A DNA stretch of 64,000 bases from Codonopsis lanceolata. Taxonomy: Eukaryota > Streptophyta > Magnoliopsida > Asterales > Campanulaceae. This document shows positions 63,428 to 64,000 of this stretch, piece by piece. Numbering within the stretch: position 1 is the stretch's first letter; each line of letters begins with the position of its first letter. A model generated the notes under the pieces. The model was not told the origin of the DNA. It ran no database searches and saw only the letters and a list, made by a program, of their open reading frames with translations. Made by a program: the position numbers and the translations under genes. The stretch spans positions 91,818,295 through 91,882,294 of the forward strand of contig CM028378.1 in the NCBI GenBank assembly GCA_013146195.2, given 5' to 3'.

Positions 63428-64000
63428 GGAAACTGTCAAGGTTGTCGTCAACAGGGACACACGGTTGCTTGCTGCCCCACCTATGAACTGGTCGCCACTA
63501 CACCTCATCCCGTTGGTCACAACTGTGCAAGCGGATCCAAGTGGCAATCACGGGCATACTTAGTAACCACTACGGACATAGTGACACCAAGATGGCTTCT
63601 TAAAATTGGTGCTTCTCACCATGTCACTAACGACCTTGGCAATCTCTCCCTACACTCCACCTACACGGACACATATGACATGGTTATTGGTGATATATGG
63701 TATAGGGTCAACTATCTAAAAAACTAGTTCCTCTTCCCTCAACACATCGTCACACACATTCGCCTTGCATAATGTTTTATTTGTTCCTGACATGAAACGT
63801 AACCTCATATCCATATCTCAATTTTGCATTTCCAATAAAACATCTATTGAGTTCTTACTATCTTCTTTTCATGTGAAGGATCTACTGATAGGGAGCATAC
63901 TGTTAACCGGGAAATCTAAGGATGGTGTGTATGAATGGCCGACCACAACCACTTCTCCTCGCCTTTTCGCTTGTGTTGGTTCAAAAGTCTCTCACCACGA
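63428..64000 (+). pseudogene. Copia zinc knuckle, protease and pre-integrase region
   Basis: 63434-63475 encodes CQGCRQQGHTVACC, an intact C-x2-C-x4-H-x4-C knuckle that binds element RNA. From 63593 the protease active-site region reads WLLKIGASHHVTNDLGNLS, where copia elements have D-T/S-G-A: Lys and Ile replace the catalytic Asp and its neighbour. After frameshifts near 63700, VPDMKRNLISISQFCISN and LLTGKSKDGVYEWP give the GAG-pre-integrase domain up to the window edge. The protease cannot be active as read. Confidence 0.83.

Larger units (their letters stand above)
62081..64000 (+). mobile_element. Ty1/copia retrotransposon, 5' part
   Basis: LTR end, PBS split by a MITE, gag, zinc knuckle, protease and pre-integrase region, running off the window at 64000. 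It has frameshifts. The LTR is only partly present (about 62081-62230), with TATAAACTC at 62158 and the CAATCAATGAAAGG stretch common before copia LTR ends. Confidence 0.82.

Overview
This is a repeat-dominated piece of an angiosperm nuclear genome with two 100-N assembly gaps. The kingdom call rests on plant-type Ty3/gypsy chromodomain and Tat elements, Ty1/copia elements, L1-type LINEs with a C-terminal RNase H, CACTA ends, Stowaway-like and Tourist-like MITEs, plant-style introns and a fragment of a RADIALIS-like SANT/MYB gene. I see no intact cellular gene and no sign of prokaryotic sequence. Nearly all coding capacity is transposon-derived and frameshifted.

Layout: 1-2911 is the 3' end of a CACTA transposon (transposase C-terminal exon, TA microsatellite, TTGCAACG subterminal repeats, terminal repeat). 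It abuts a decayed copia gag/protease (2912-5266), then gap 1. 5367-15355 is a nearly full-length chromodomain gypsy element of Tekay/Del type (element A) with 2.5-2.8 kb LTRs. 16089-20765 is a 4.7 kb related LTR with its PBS, followed head-to-head by an inverted LTR fragment and a minus-strand LINE (LINE-C, to 26340). 26348-28174 holds an Athila/Tat-type LTR with PBS and gag start. 28175-30058 is unassigned. 30060-34832 is the integrase remnant and 3.8 kb 3' LTR of another Tekay-like element. 34833-38026 is a minus-strand LINE (LINE-A) interrupted by a plus-strand LINE (LINE-B) with a 10-bp target-site duplication. 38027-42376 is a fifth Tekay-like LTR. 42377-43660 is an inverted Tat fragment with a plant mobile domain (PMD) remnant. 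A second CACTA end, AT-rich spacer, the SANT fragment and gap 2 follow.

46267-62080 is a Tat-clade gypsy locus. A broken pol with two RNase H domains lies on the plus strand, followed by a multi-exon PMD gene on the opposite strand, an LTR, and then a second LTR-to-LTR unit that has a leader and a second antisense PMD copy but no gag or pol. A copia element whose primer-binding site is split by a Tourist-like MITE closes the window.

Main signals for a second look: (1) the five Tekay-like LTRs, otherwise strongly diverged, share three hairpins with compensatory base changes at constant places relative to predicted splice sites, suggesting a spliced, structured leader RNA encoded inside the LTR; (2) the antisense PMD gene of the Tat elements is kept in a unit that has lost gag-pol.
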